A DNA stretch of 64,000 nt, from the NCBI GenBank assembly GCA_018806915.1, contig JAGKQI010000079.1, positions 248,001 through 312,000 of the forward strand, written 5' to 3'. Below the pieces are notes generated by a model. That model had not been told where the DNA came from and searched no databases. It worked only from the letters and a program-made list of their open reading frames with translations. This DNA is from Phytophthora colocasiae. Taxonomy: Eukaryota > Oomycota > Peronosporomycetes > Peronosporales > Peronosporaceae. This document shows, piece by piece, positions 20,022 to 30,890 of the stretch. The stretch's first letter is position 1; every line of letters starts with the position of its first letter. The position numbers and the translations under genes are program-made.

Positions 20022-22502
20022 ATGGCGCAGATCGACCCGCGCGACGTTGGAACGCCCGATGAATGGGTGTCGAGGCACCCGGAGTTAATCCGTCTGACGG
20101 GACGACACCCGTTCAACAGTGAGCCCCCACTCAAGTGCACGAGCACCTTTATAACGCCTATGGCGCTGCACTATGTACGCAACCATGGCCCCGTGCCGAG
20201 ACTGGACTGGAACACGCACACATTTTCCATCGACGGATTGGTAGAACGACCCCGCACGTTCGGCATGAACGAGTTGGTCTCCACCTTTGAAAAGGAGACC
20301 GTGACGTTCCCCGTACTACTCGTGTGTGCCGGAAACCGGCGAAAAGAACAGAACATGATCAAGAAGACGATCGGATTCAGTTGGGGCGCGGCTGGATGCT
20401 CCACGGCGGAGTGGACCGGCGTCCCGCTTCACGTGCTGTTGACGGCGTGCGGCGTCGACCGGGAGAAAGCTCAGTGGGTATGGTTCGAAGGCATCGAGGA
20501 CTTGCCACACGACAAATACGGCACTTGTATCCGCGCCAGTACGGCACTAGACCCGGCGTGCGACGTCCTGGTGGCTTGGAAAGCCAACGGAGAGTTACTG
20601 GCGCCGGACCACGGCTTCCCCGTCCGCCTTATTATCCCCGGCCACATCGGCGGCCGCATGGTCAAGTGGCTTGCCCGGATCCACGTGAGCGACCACGAGT
20701 CCACCAACCACCACCACATCATGGACAACCGCGTGTTGCCGTCACACCTTACTGCAGAGACGGCGACAGCGGAGAACTGGTGGGTGAAGTCGCCGTACGC
20801 CATCATGGAGCTCAACATCAACGCGGCGGTGATTGAGCCAAATCATGACGACGTGTTGGCTCTAAGCGAGGACGACACTGTTAATGACATTGAGACGTAC
20901 ACCATCAAAGGTTACGCTTATTCCGGTGGTGGTCGACGGGTTATTCGCGTTGAGGTGACGCTGGATGACGGCGCAACATGGCAGCTCGCTCACATCATTT
21001 ACCACGAGAAGCCCAGCATGTACGGCAAGATGTGGTGCTGGGTGCACTACGAGTTGGCTATTCCAGTTAGCAATCTGCTTCGATCCCGAGAAGTAAGCGT
21101 CCGGGCTTGGGACAGCTCCATGAATCTCATGCCAGAGTTTCCTACGTGGAACGTCATGGGGATGATGAATAACCCCTGGTACCGGGTAAAGATCCACCAC
21201 GAGAAAGACACCAACGCACTTCGGTTTGAGCATCCTACCCAGGCAGGCAACCAAAAGGGAGGGTGGATGACTAAGGAACGGATCATGGTCAGCGAGGAAG
21301 ATGAGCCGATTCGAGGTAAAAATCTTCCAGTTGGAGATTCAGACACCGTCGCAACGCCTAAGTCTGGCTTGAGTGCAGACGAACTGAGTGAACTGCCGTT
21401 GATCTTGATGGACGAAGTGACCAAGCACAACACCAAAGAAAGTTGCTGGTTTGTTTGTCGTAGTCTTGTGTACGACGCCACTCCATTCCTTGACGAACAC
21501 CCCGGTGGTGCTACGAGCATTCTGTTGTGCGGGGGGACGGACTGCACCGACGAATTTGAGAGTATCCACTCTACGAAGGCGTGGCAGATGCTGAAGAAAT
21601 ACTGCATAGGACGTTGCCCAAGCTCACAGGACGGCACTGGGGCAAGTGATACGGCTTCATCTACAGCAGATCATGAAGAATCAGACGTCGCACTCAAAGG
21701 AGCTACGAAGGTTCCTCTTGTGCTCATCTCGAGGCAAGTGGTTAGTCATGACACACGTATCTTCACCTTCGCTCTTCCTGCTAAAGATCTGCGCCTAGGT
21801 CTCCCAGTGGGGAACCACGTCTTCCTGTACGCAAAGATCAACGGCAAGACGGTGGTGCGTGCGTACACGCCCATTTCCTCCGAGAGTGATGAAGACCGCG
21901 GTTTCGTGTCGTTCCTCATCAAAGTCTACTTTGCAGGAGACAACCCCGTGCATCCGGAAGGAGGTCTCTTTTCACAGTACTTGGATGGCTTGCATCTTGG
22001 TCAACAGATCCAGATCAAGGGGCCACTGGGACACTTCACGTACTTCGGACAAGGCAAGTTCTCACTCGAGACCACCAATTGTCACGCTCGAAAGTTCGGC
22101 TTCATCGCTGGAGGGACAGGTATCACGCCCGTCTTCCAGGTCATGCGCGCCATCCTCGAAAACCCAAGAGACCAGACCAAGGTCGCACTAATCTATTGCG
22201 TTCGGTTGGAGCGTGACCTGTTGCTCCGAAAGGAGCTCGAGGCCCTGCAGAAGCTCCGACCGGGTCAATGCCGGATCTTCTACACCCTGTCCGACCTCGA
22301 AGAGTTCGACAAGAACGACCCAGTGGTTCGAGGCTGGGCGTACGGTAAGAGTCGTCTGAATTTCGCCATGGTCAAGAACATCATCGGCTCCGACGCCGAT
22401 CACGTGGCCATGTGTGGACCTGAAGGCATGATCGAGTACGCCTGTAAACCGGCGCTACTCAAACTCAACTACGACCTCAAGACGCAGACCACCGTGTTCT
22501 AA
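20022..22502 (+). CDS. NR: Assimilatory nitrate reductase [NAD(P)H]
   Basis: Cytosolic enzyme reducing nitrate to nitrite, 826 residues from the ATG at 20022. That start is chosen because an Inr lies at 19989-20006; the frame is open to 19935. Domains in order: sulfite-oxidase-type Mo-molybdopterin domain with the VCAGNRRKEQNM block carrying the Mo-ligating Cys (about residue 102); Mo-co dimerisation domain (about 255-400); cytochrome b5-like heme domain with DEHPGGATS (about 490) and a second heme His in the following SIHSTKAW; FAD domain with VRAYTPIS (about 611-618); NAD domain with GGTGITPVFQVM (about 695) and MCGPEGMIEYACKP near the end. Length and order match eukaryotic nitrate reductases. 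It forms the pathway with the NRT2 genes and the nitrite reductase downstream. A Tc1 element sits 71 bp after the stop. A broken copy lies at 49.7-63.1 kb. Confidence 0.97.
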   Translation: MAQIDPRDVGTPDEWVSRHPELIRLTGRHPFNSEPPLKCTSTFITPMALHYVRNHGPVPRLDWNTHTFSIDGLVERPRTFGMNELVSTFEKETVTFPVLLVCAGNRRKEQNMIKKTIGFSWGAAGCSTAEWTGVPLHVLLTACGVDREKAQWVWFEGIEDLPHDKYGTCIRASTALDPACDVLVAWKANGELLAPDHGFPVRLIIPGHIGGRMVKWLARIHVSDHESTNHHHIMDNRVLPSHLTAETATAENWWVKSPYAIMELNINAAVIEPNHDDVLALSEDDTVNDIETYTIKGYAYSGGGRRVIRVEVTLDDGATWQLAHIIYHEKPSMYGKMWCWVHYELAIPVSNLLRSREVSVRAWDSSMNLMPEFPTWNVMGMMNNPWYRVKIHHEKDTNALRFEHPTQAGNQKGGWMTKERIMVSEEDEPIRGKNLPVGDSDTVATPKSGLSADELSELPLILMDEVTKHNTKESCWFVCRSLVYDATPFLDEHPGGATSILLCGGTDCTDEFESIHSTKAWQMLKKYCIGRCPSSQDGTGASDTASSTADHEESDVALKGATKVPLVLISRQVVSHDTRIFTFALPAKDLRLGLPVGNHVFLYAKINGKTVVRAYTPISSESDEDRGFVSFLIKVYFAGDNPVHPEGGLFSQYLDGLHLGQQIQIKGPLGHFTYFGQGKFSLETTNCHARKFGFIAGGTGITPVFQVMRAILENPRDQTKVALIYCVRLERDLLLRKELEALQKLRPGQCRIFYTLSDLEEFDKNDPVVRGWAYGKSRLNFAMVKNIIGSDADHVAMCGPEGMIEYACKPALLKLNYDLKTQTTVF

Positions 22503-22573
22503 GAGATCCTTGTATTCGTTTCCTATCAGTAAAAATATCAAATAAATTAGCGTCAATACAAATCCGTGCAGTA

Positions 22574-24137
22574 CAGTGCTGGCCATAAATATGTAGTGAA
22601 CAGTTATTCGTAGCTAATTGGTTCAATTTTCTACGATTAAGGCTAAAACCGCGTATTTGGGCGTTTCCAACGGAGAGCTTTCCGGGCATATATTTTTTTT
22701 CATTCAGACGATTCGTGGTTGCGGAGAACTGAGAGTGACCATCACTCTGACGCTGGCCAAAAGTACGTAGCGAAGGAATTGGAGCTCAATATTGAGCGTT
22801 CTGTAACGCGTTAGAGCCCACTGCGTGCCATAATTGAATGCTGTGTGTCTTGTGCATCTAACGAAGCTGTTGGTTTGGCTGTAGCAGGTCTACAGAGATG
22901 ACCAAAGGAACGGAATTTACTGAAAATGAGAAAGGCAAAATAATCGGTCTTCGTGTGGGCGGTTGGTCGTTTAATGAGATAGGCAAGCACTTAAATCGAT
23001 CGGAATCGGGGGTGAGCAAGTTTTGGAGGATGAGAGATAACTACGGCAAAGTCAAGAGGTCTGGAAGGCCTCGTAAGGTCTCCAGCAAGTTGCAGCGGAG
23101 GATCGTCCGGGAGGCGAAGAATGCTAAATTGTCGTCTAGCGCCGTGAAAACGGCGCTGAAACTGACGATTTCGGCGCGTTCAGTGCGTCGTGTGCTGCAC
23201 GATTCCCCTCACATGTCCTACGTCAAGCGAAACCGCACTCCGATGCTGAAAATGAGGCACAAGATGGCTCGCCAAAAATGGGCGAGGGAAATGATCAAGG
23301 AGAGGACCGATTGGGATCAAATTATTTTCTCTGACGAGAAAAAAATTAATCTTGACGGTCCGGATGGTCTACAGTACTACTGGCACGATCTTAGATGCGA
23401 GAAGGAGACATACTTCAGCCGCCAACATGGCGGTGGATCCGTCATGATATGGGGTGGTTTTTCGTCTCTTGGAAAAACGGATTTGGCATTTCTGGATGGC
23501 CGCCAAAACTCTGATGACTACCAAGAAACGCTTACCAACTATCTCCTACCCTTTGGCGAGGCCTACCATGAAGGTCTCTACGTTTTTCAACATGATAACG
23601 CAAACATTCATGCGTCAAAGAGCACCCAGGCCTTCCTAAATAGCTCACAAATCAGTGTTCGACTGGCCAGCGCTATCTCCAGACTTGAATCCAATTGAAA
23701 ACGTCTGGGGTATACTTGCACGATGTGTCTATCGGGGTGGAAAGCAATACACAAGCGTCCACGAGCTCAAGTCGGCCATTCAAGCTGCTTGGGAGAATGT
23801 GGGCCTTTCGCAGCTTCAATCTTTAGTGAACTCGATGCCAGATCGCATTAGCGATGTCATCGAAGGTAAAGGAGGCAAGACAAAGCATTAGTAAGTTAGA
23901 AACGAAAGAAAAATGCTCAATATCGAGCTCCAATTCCTTCGCTACGTACTTTTGGCCAGCGTCAGAGTGATGGTCACTCTCAGTTCTCCGCAACCACGAA
24001 TCGTCTGAATGAAAAAAATATATGCCCGGAAAGCTCTCCGTTGGAAACGCCCAAATACGCGGTTTAAACCTTAATCGTAGAAAATTGATCCAATTAGCTA
24101 CAAATAACTGTTCACTACATATTTATGGCCAGCACTG
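22574..24137 (+). mobile_element. Tc1/mariner transposon with 224-bp inverted ends
   Basis: 1564-bp element flanked by TA dinucleotides at 22572-22573 and 24138-24139. Ends begin CAGTGCTGGCCATAAATATG and form long terminal inverted repeats, 22574-22797 and 23915-24137, with only a few differences (for example TTGAG against TCGAG near the inner end and GGCTAAAACC against GGTTTAAACC). One transposase gene lies between. It inserted 71 bp downstream of the nitrate reductase stop codon, within the expected 3' UTR, and upstream of the nitrite reductase promoter. Confidence 0.93.
22898..23891 (+). pseudogene. Tc1-type DD34E transposase with one frameshift
   Basis: Cut-and-paste transposase. N-terminal paired-like helix-turn-helix DNA-binding region (KGKIIGLRVGGWSFNEIGK, then KRSGRPRKVS, a GRPR-like AT-hook linker) and a DDE domain: FSDEKKINLDGPDG (first Asp), FQHDNANIH (second Asp) and SPDLNPIENVWG (catalytic Glu). 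The frame breaks at about 23657, where loss of one base shifts the reading from NSSQISV into an off-frame end, while the FDWPALSPDLNPIENVW part continues in another frame to 23891. Apart from this single indel the gene looks complete at about 330 codons, so inactivation is recent or a base-call error is possible. Confidence 0.88.
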
Positions 24138-24523
24138 TAGCATCTTACCTACCAAAAATGGCGTTTGCATAGGTCAAGTAACAGGTAACAGCACCAAGCA
24201 CCCACCTTACCTGTTCCTGTCTCAAGCATCACACCACCACCATCCTGTGCAACACGAATTTTGGATGACTCAAAGTCACAAGCGTAAGCGCCCATCCGTT
24301 TTCTGCATGGATTGCGCTGGACCAGACTTCAAGCCCGCAATTGGACAAATGGTGCGCGTCACACCGTGAACAGTCTGAAGTTCGGGGACCTGCGCGCCTA
24401 CGTCACGCGTTTCGCTCTGCCTCTGGTTAACGGACACCATCGGAGCTCCAGCTTTATGGATCATTTTTCAATCTGCGGAGTGTGGGGCAATCCGTCCTTT
24501 TCCGGTGCATCGTGGAACTCAAC
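24138..24523 (+). promoter_or_regulatory. Nitrite reductase promoter and 5' leader, stranded from its gene
   Basis: About 385 bp between the Tc1 element and the nitrite reductase ATG. TCATTTTTCAATCT at 24461-24474 is a strong oomycete Inr match, 50-63 nt upstream of the ATG at 24524. No separate coding region is supported. Because a retrotransposon starts at 24544, transcription from this promoter now runs into the 5' LTR. Confidence 0.65.
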
Positions 24524-24543
24524 ATGGCCAACAAGGAGGTGGT
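24524..24543 (+). pseudogene. NIR: Nitrite reductase first exon stub (first 20 coding nucleotides)
   Basis: The ATG at 24524 starts the residues MANKEVV, cut by the 5' LTR after 20 nt. The last five bases, GTGGT (24539-24543), are repeated at 30891-30895 as the target-site duplication. Removing the element and one GTGGT copy joins this stub in frame to the body of nitrite reductase, giving a VVVVVGNGMVG dinucleotide-binding start. This identifies the true start codon of the interrupted gene. Confidence 0.93.
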
Positions 24544-25048
24544 TGTGACGGAATGCTGTCGATAGCACTCCGTCGGCATTGAAGTGCAAGTTGATGCACT
24601 GTAGTGCAATCTACATATCTCTACATGTACCCACTTTGTGATTGGCTAAAACTAGATTCTGGTATTATGCCATTGTGGTTTACGCCATTCAGCTGAGACA
24701 TTGAGAGAGTCTCATTGGCTGAAATTCGAGAAGGTTCTCGAAGCTTGATTATGGGACGCCCAGGAGTCAAGTCAACATTGCTACGTGGAAGTTTATAGGA
24801 AAATCATTGGTAGATAGCCAAATCAGAAGATAGGAAAAGATAGGCTCTAGGATACATTCTACTGGATTTTTGAGAGAGCTCTGTGAGCCACCAGTTAGCT
24901 TAGGACCGTAAGAGCCTTCCTCATTTCAATTCACTTTTCAATTTACCAACAACCTCTCAGTGGCCCATCAACTGGTCACGCCTCCTGGGTCTTCGCTCCG
25001 CCGTCCAAGTCCGGCCTCCCGCTTCCTCCTTGCGCTTACTGTGTTACA
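24544..25048 (+). repeat. 5' LTR of chromovirus
   Basis: 505-bp long terminal repeat, TG...CA ends, matching 30381-30890. Followed at once by the TGG of the primer-binding site. Confidence 0.93.
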
Positions 25049-25483
25049 TGGCCAGCGCTTGTCGGGTCAAGCTTCGCTCCTCCATCGTCCAAGGTCAGAT
25101 TCCTCGTGGGCGGCATAGCCAGAAGCGAGTAGATCCTTGGCTATTAGCACCAGCCAATTGCTGGGAAGTGCTAGGCCTAAAGGGTCTCTTTTGGGTTGTC
25201 TTTGGGAGAGTTCGTGCCCATCACAGGTCAGGGAATCAACTTTGAAAGGTTGGTATATCTCTGCCTAGTGCACGTAACTCTTTGGTCGCTACTAGAAGCC
25301 GGTTCAGTGCTTGGAACGCTCTTAAGTGCAGCTTTTATTTCCATCGCTCCCCGGTAGCTTCCAATTTACCCTTTCTTTTGGTGTTTGGGTCGGTACAAGC
25401 CGAACCACTCCCATTTTCTCCTTCTTTCATTGGGTTTTTGGGTTTTATTGGATTGAGTTCGTGCTACGAAAAGTCCACTCGAA

Positions 25484-26555
25484 ATGTCATCTACACGTGG
25501 TAGATCGAGTGAGCGCGACTCTCCAAACCCGCGTCCGCGTAGAACGCCTCGAACGACTGCCAGGACGGCTCCTGATTCACTCCAGGGCCAACCGCAGGCA
25601 ACAGCCAGGACGGCACCTGATTCACACCAGGGCCAACCGCAGGCAACCGCTAGGACGGCTCCTATTCCACAGAGCCAACCGCAAGCAACCGCTAGGACGG
25701 CTCCTATTCCACAGAGCCAACCGCAAGCAACCGCTAGGACGGCTCCTATTCCACAGAGCCAACCGCAAGCAACGGCTAGGACGGCTCCTGATCCACAGGG
25801 CCAACCGCAACCAACGGCTAGGACGACTCCTGATCCACAGGGTCAACCGCAAGCTACGAATATGTCGTCGGGACAAGCAGGCGCAGCATCCAGACACGAT
25901 GTCGATGCAACGGCTGTTAGTTTACTTAACGCAGCAGCAACAGTCATACCAAGCCCAGATGCAAACCCAGTTGCAAGCACAGATGCAGCAGGCCAACGCA
26001 AGATTCGAATATCTAGTTGCGTCCAGGGGTGAGCAAAGAAAGAAGGATCCGCCTATGTATGAAGGCAAATACGGCGAAGATATTGAGTTATGGATCTTCG
26101 CCACCGAGCAGTATTACGCAAGCAGACGCGAGTTGATGGAGGCAGATACATCGGATTTTGTGACGATGATCTCCATCAGCAACAGAGCAAGTCAGTGCTG
26201 AATTGGTATCGCGCGTTTATCGCAGAGTGTGGTACAGAACGTACAGCCCACATGGTCGCTCTTCAAGGGAAGACTTCGCACTCGTTTCAGGCCGAAGGAC
26301 TTCGAATATGATCTTCGCGAGAGGATGTTTCGTCTCAAACAGAATGAGACCATCCATGATTACGTCTCCAAGTTTCAAGACTTGCTATCACAGACAGAGT
26401 TGTCTATCAGCGAGTTGGAGAAGCGTTTCTTCTTTCAGAACGGTTTGCGAGAGGAGACAGCGAGGAAGATCAAGGAAGAGAGTCCTTCAACACTGCAAGA
26501 TGCCATTGAGATTGCGTCGAATTTTGAGTTTGCACTACTCAGAGAAAACCCCTAG
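25484..26555 (+). pseudogene. Chromovirus gag, frameshifted, with minisatellite
   Basis: Starts at the ATG at 25484 with a Ser/Arg/Pro-rich region. Seven or so tandem copies of a unit near QATARTAPIPQSQP (mostly 42 bp, about 25554-25860) follow. The frame then shifts; a coiled Gln-rich stretch (TQQQQSYQAQMQTQLQAQM) and a gag capsid-like region (YEGKYGEDIELWIFATEQYY) lie in another frame. From 26229 a third frame gives WSLFKGRLRTRF and the Retrotrans_gag-type ENETIHDYVSKF-like segment. A zinc-knuckle CRNCGKFGHIS follows at about 26688 but its last Cys falls in a different frame. No single gag protein can be made. Confidence 0.75.
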
Positions 26556-29500
26556 AGCTCCTGCGAAGGGTTCGCAAGGATCATCAAGCTCAGGGCATTG
26601 TGCGTCTAAGTCGAAGCAGAATTCAAAGAGCTCCGACAAGAAGAAAGGCAAGAGCGATGATTGGAAAAAAGACAGCTACGTGCAGAAACTGTGGCAAGTT
26701 TGGCCACATTTCTCAGATTGTACTCAGCCAAAACGTACTGAAGCAAATCGGTACATGCAGGGCGCAGTGTATGCGATCCTAGAGGCTGAAGCTCGAGCAT
26801 TCAAGACGGATGACCAAGAGGCCCGTCTCGATATTCATCGACAACGGCAGTAGCCTGAATGGCGTTACTGAGGAGTTGGTGAAGAAGCTTGAGTTGGTTG
26901 TCACGGAAGGTGACATGATGCAAGTTTATCTGGGTTATGATCATTTTTTGCATCGTCCACGTCGGAGTGTTTAGTTGTCTCTGCAGTTACCAGGGTTTCA
27001 GCGACAGCAGGAACATTCCAAGTCATGCCTGTTCCTGAAGGAAGGATGTTGTTTTGGGCATGATGTGGCTGCGGGGGCAGAACCCTGATATCGACTGGAA
27101 TACTGGACAGATTGCACCTCGCATCAAGGTGGAGAACACGCAGACTGTGAAGTTGAGACTGCCGAAGACTCGTCCAGCCCGTTGGGTGGCAGGACAACGC
27201 CGCGCCAGAGTTGCGCGCAGGCCCGTGAGATTTTCAATTACTATCGGCAGCATGGCCACAACGGCCAGTTTGGGCGAACGAAGATTATTTCGTCCAAACA
27301 GTTTCCAGCAGATGTTGCGTAGGGACAAGGATATTGAGGCAGTGTTTGTCATCAATCCGCATGATTCGGAGAAGGCTGAACGCTTCAGAGTCAAGGATGG
27401 GACGCTCTCAAGGATAATCCGGCGTATGAGACGCTACTGAAGTATGCGGATACGGTTTCCGTACGGAACTTCCGAATGAGACACCGCCAGTACGGGAAGG
27501 AATTGAGCACGAGATTTTGCTCAAACCCGGTACTCAACCGATTTCGGTCAAACAATGGCGCCAAAGTCCTGATCAGAGAAAAACGATTCAGGAATGGACC
27601 AAAGAGATGGTTCAGGCTGGCATCATTCGACCGAGTACGTCAGCATTTTGTGCACCGACTTTCTGTGTGAAGAAACCAGTCGGATGGCGTATTGTGCACG
27701 ATTATCGTCTATTGAACTTGGCGACGATTTTACCAGCTATTCCTATGCCTCACCAAGAGATACCTTTGATGCGATGGCCGGTAGCTATTGGTATTCGTGC
27801 ATGGACTTACTTTGGGGTTATTACCAAGTGAAGTTACGAGAAGCAGATATACCTTTCACTGCTTTCTCAACCCCAGATGGTCTATTTGAATATCTCGTCA
27901 CACCCATGGGGCTCAGTGGTAGCCCAGGAACCTTTAATCGACTGCTGCAAAGGTTTTCATGGATTTGAGTGATGTGGCGAAGATTTACTTCGATGATATC
28001 TACGTATACACGAAGGGTGAAAGATGTGAACGACCACATCGCAGCACTGGACAGGGTATTGAAGCGATGTGAAGAGCAGAAGCTCTACATCAAACACTGT
28101 CCAAATGCCAATTTTGCGTGGATGAGATTCCATGCTTAGGCGACTTTGTCCGGACGCAAGAACGTTCGTATGGACCCAGATAAGGTGAAGATTATCGCCA
28201 GTGGCCAGTCCCCAAGACCAAGAAGCAAATGGAAACTTCCTGGGGACAACGGTTTACGTTTCGAGATTTTGCAAGGATTTCGCGCAGTTTGCAGGTCCTT
28301 TGCATGAATGTATCAAGGAAAACGTTCTCGTGATGCTATCGAACTCGATGAGAACCAATTACACTGTTTTGACGAGCTTAGAAGCGCTTGTCATCACCTC
28401 CGGTTCTCAGTCTTCCTGATTTCTCCAAACCTTTCGGAATTCGGATGGACGCCTCAAATTTCGCAATTGGGGGGTCTTATTTCAAAAGGAGGGAGGTTGG
28501 AACATCCAATAGCCTATACGGGCAGAAAGATGAAGCCAGCAGAACTGAATTATCCAGTTCGCGAACAGGAACTACTCGCTATTATGCATGCGTTGAAGAC
28601 ATGGCGCGTGTATCTTCTCGACAAGCCATTCCTGGTGGAAACAGATCACAGAGCATTGAGATGATTCTCACGCAGAAGACGACGAATCGACGCATTGCGC
28701 GGTGGTTCAACGAACTTGCGGAGTTTCAGCCTCTGTTCAAGTGGATTCAGGAGAGACGAATGTAGTCGCAGATGCGATGTCGAGAAATCCTGAGTTCGAG
28801 CATAAGGCAGCGCAAGTGAGCCTGAAGGAACTTCTTGATACGGCTCAAAACCGTGAAATTGTGGCTACCATGGTCGAGAACAATATGACCGTGGCACAAT
28901 CCGCAGTGAAGATGTACTCGTGGAAAAAGGACTTGCAGGACTTGTCAGAAGCTACAGCAGAGACAAAGGTTCCGCATTACTCGCTAGATCATGGCGTGCT
29001 GTATTATCAGACGCGTGAAGATGAGAGTCCTAGATTGTACATTCCCGATGACGAAGATCTGAAGAATCGAGTCATTTGTAGAACCACGATGCAGTAACGG
29101 CAGGCCACCCAGGGTATTACAAGACCTATGTCGCAGTACGTGAGAAGTACTATTGGCCGAAGATGATGAAGTATATTCAGCGCTATGTGAACACTTGTGA
29201 AATGTGTCAGCGCAACAAAGCGAGGCAGGTGAAGCCTCCCGGATTACTTCAACCGCTGGAGATACCACGAGGTAGATGGGTCGACATTTCAATGGATTTC
29301 ATTGTGTCTCTACCTCCCAGCAAGGATGGTTTGAATGCCATCATGGTCATTGTGGATCGATTGACCAAGCGTGCAAAGTTTATTGCTACGCAGACGACGA
29401 ACAGCGCAGAGGATATTGCGAATGTTTTCATGAAGAGTTATGTAAGAGATCATGGCCTTCCGAAGACGATTGTGTCTGATCGTGACTCAAACTGTACGTC

Positions 29501-30330
29501 TAAGTTTTGGCTGGCTGTTATCCCTGCTATTGGACAGCAGCATAACCTGTCATCGGCATTTAGGCCGCAGACGGATGGACAAACGGAACGTACAAACCGT
29601 TTTATCGGAGATTATCTTCGAGGTGTTATCAACCCAGCCCAGAATGATTGGGATGAGTTTCTTCATTTGGCAGAGTTCGCCTATAATCGGCGATTGCATG
29701 CTACGATTGGCATGTCACCATTTGAAGCGGATCTAGGATATATTCCATATATGCCCGACGATATCGCGGCAGATCCGGAGTTTAAGAAGTTGGAGAAAGC
29801 AGCAAAAGAGTTTCTACTCCGACAGGAAGCCTTCCTCAAGGTCGCGCAAGACCGTATGAGTGAAGCACAGGAGCGCATGAAGCATTATTACGACAGGAAC
29901 AGACTTGTCCAAGACTTCAAAATTGGCGACATGGTGCTACTAGATTCGAAGAATTTGGATATCCGTCATAAGGGGTACGCACAGTCGAAGAAGTTAGCTC
30001 CGAGGTTCATTGGACCATTCCCGGTCCAGAAGAAGGTATCTCGAGACTCGTATGAGTTGGGATTATCGAAGAACCTGAAGTTGCATCAATTTTCCATACA
30101 TCACTGTTGAAGCCGTACCGCAAGGACCCGAAGCGCAGGCAAAAGGTGAACAAGGTTGTGTTAGCCGATGGAACTGAAGGGCAACTGGTCAGAAGCCGTG
30201 ATTAACCACCCGTAAGTACAAGGGAAGCCGCAGTACAAGGTTTGGTGGTTAGGCGAGACCAAGAAGAGAGGCCACATGGGAACCTGTTGAGAATCTGAAA
30301 CAGATCCCTGGTCTCATCGACCTCTATTGA
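26556..30330 (+). pseudogene. Chromovirus pol (protease, RT, RNase H, integrase, chromodomain), broken
   Basis: Pieces of a Ty3/gypsy polyprotein in changing frames. The protease region reads FIDNGSSLNGV at about 26833, with Asn where the Asp-Ser/Thr-Gly triad is expected. RT pieces include VGWRIVHDYRLLN (about 27688), DGLFEYLVTPMGLSGSPGTF (about 27873) and IYFDDIYVYTKG (about 27984) as the YxDD box. RNase H pieces lie near 28440-28680 (EQELLAIMHALKTWRVYL). The longest intact part is the integrase (29163-30110): CEMCQRNKARQ zinc region, WVDISMDFIVSLP (first Asp), IVSDRDSNC (second Asp) and FRPQTDGQTERTNR (Glu). A chromodomain-like end, YKVWWLGE then ATWEPVENL in another frame, lies at 30232-30310, placing the element among chromoviruses. 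Confidence 0.88.
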
Positions 30331-30380
30331 AGTCAGAGAGAGAATCCTTTCTAGGGAGGCTCTTTCTCGAAGGGAGGTCA

Positions 30381-30890
30381 TGTGACGGAATGCTGTCGAT
30401 AGCACTCCGTCGGCATTGAAGTGCTGATTGATGCACTGTAGTGCAATCTACATATCTCTACATGTACCCACTTTGTGATTGGCTAAAACTAGATTCTGGT
30501 ATTATGCCATTGTGGTTTACGCCATTCAGCTGAGACATTGAGAGAGTCTCATTGGCTGAAATTCGAGAAGGTTCTCGAAGCTTGATTATGGGACGCCCAG
30601 GAGTCAAGTCAACATTGCTACGTGGAAGTTTATAGGAAAATCATTGGTAGATAGCCAAATCAGAAGATAGGAAAAGATAGGCTCTAGGATACATTCTACT
30701 GGATTTTTGAGAGAGCTCTGTGAGCCACCAGTTAGCTTAGGACCGTAAGAGCCTTCCTCATTTCAATTCACTTTTCAATTTACCAACAACCTCTCAGTGG
30801 CCCATCAACTGGTCACGCCTCCCTGGGTCTTCGCTCCGCCGTCCAAGTCCGGCCTCCGCTTCCTCGCCCCCGCGCGCTTACTGTGTTACA
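30381..30890 (+). repeat. 3' LTR of chromovirus
   Basis: 510-bp copy of the LTR at 24544-25048. Its TTACA end is followed by the GTGGT target duplication and the nitrite reductase coding sequence, so any transcript of that gene would now have to start in or near this LTR. Confidence 0.93.

Larger units (their letters stand above)
24544..30890 (+). mobile_element. Ty3/gypsy chromovirus inserted in nitrite reductase
   Basis: 6347-bp LTR retrotransposon. 5' LTR 24544-25048 (505 bp) and 3' LTR 30381-30890 (510 bp) both start TGTGACGG and end GTGTTACA. They are identical except for a 4-base cluster near the start, a one-base indel and a short variable stretch near the 3' end. A primer-binding site starting TGGCCAGCGC follows the 5' LTR directly, and a purine-rich AAGGGAGG precedes the 3' LTR. 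The 5-bp target duplication is GTGGT. Order inside is gag, protease, RT, RNase H, integrase, chromodomain. The interior is broken by many frameshifts despite nearly identical LTRs. Confidence 0.95.

Noticed and set aside
25554..25860. Regular tandem repeat as a CRISPR array
   Set aside because: Units are directly adjacent, encode a continuous Pro/Gln-rich protein and have no unique spacers; the genome is eukaryotic.
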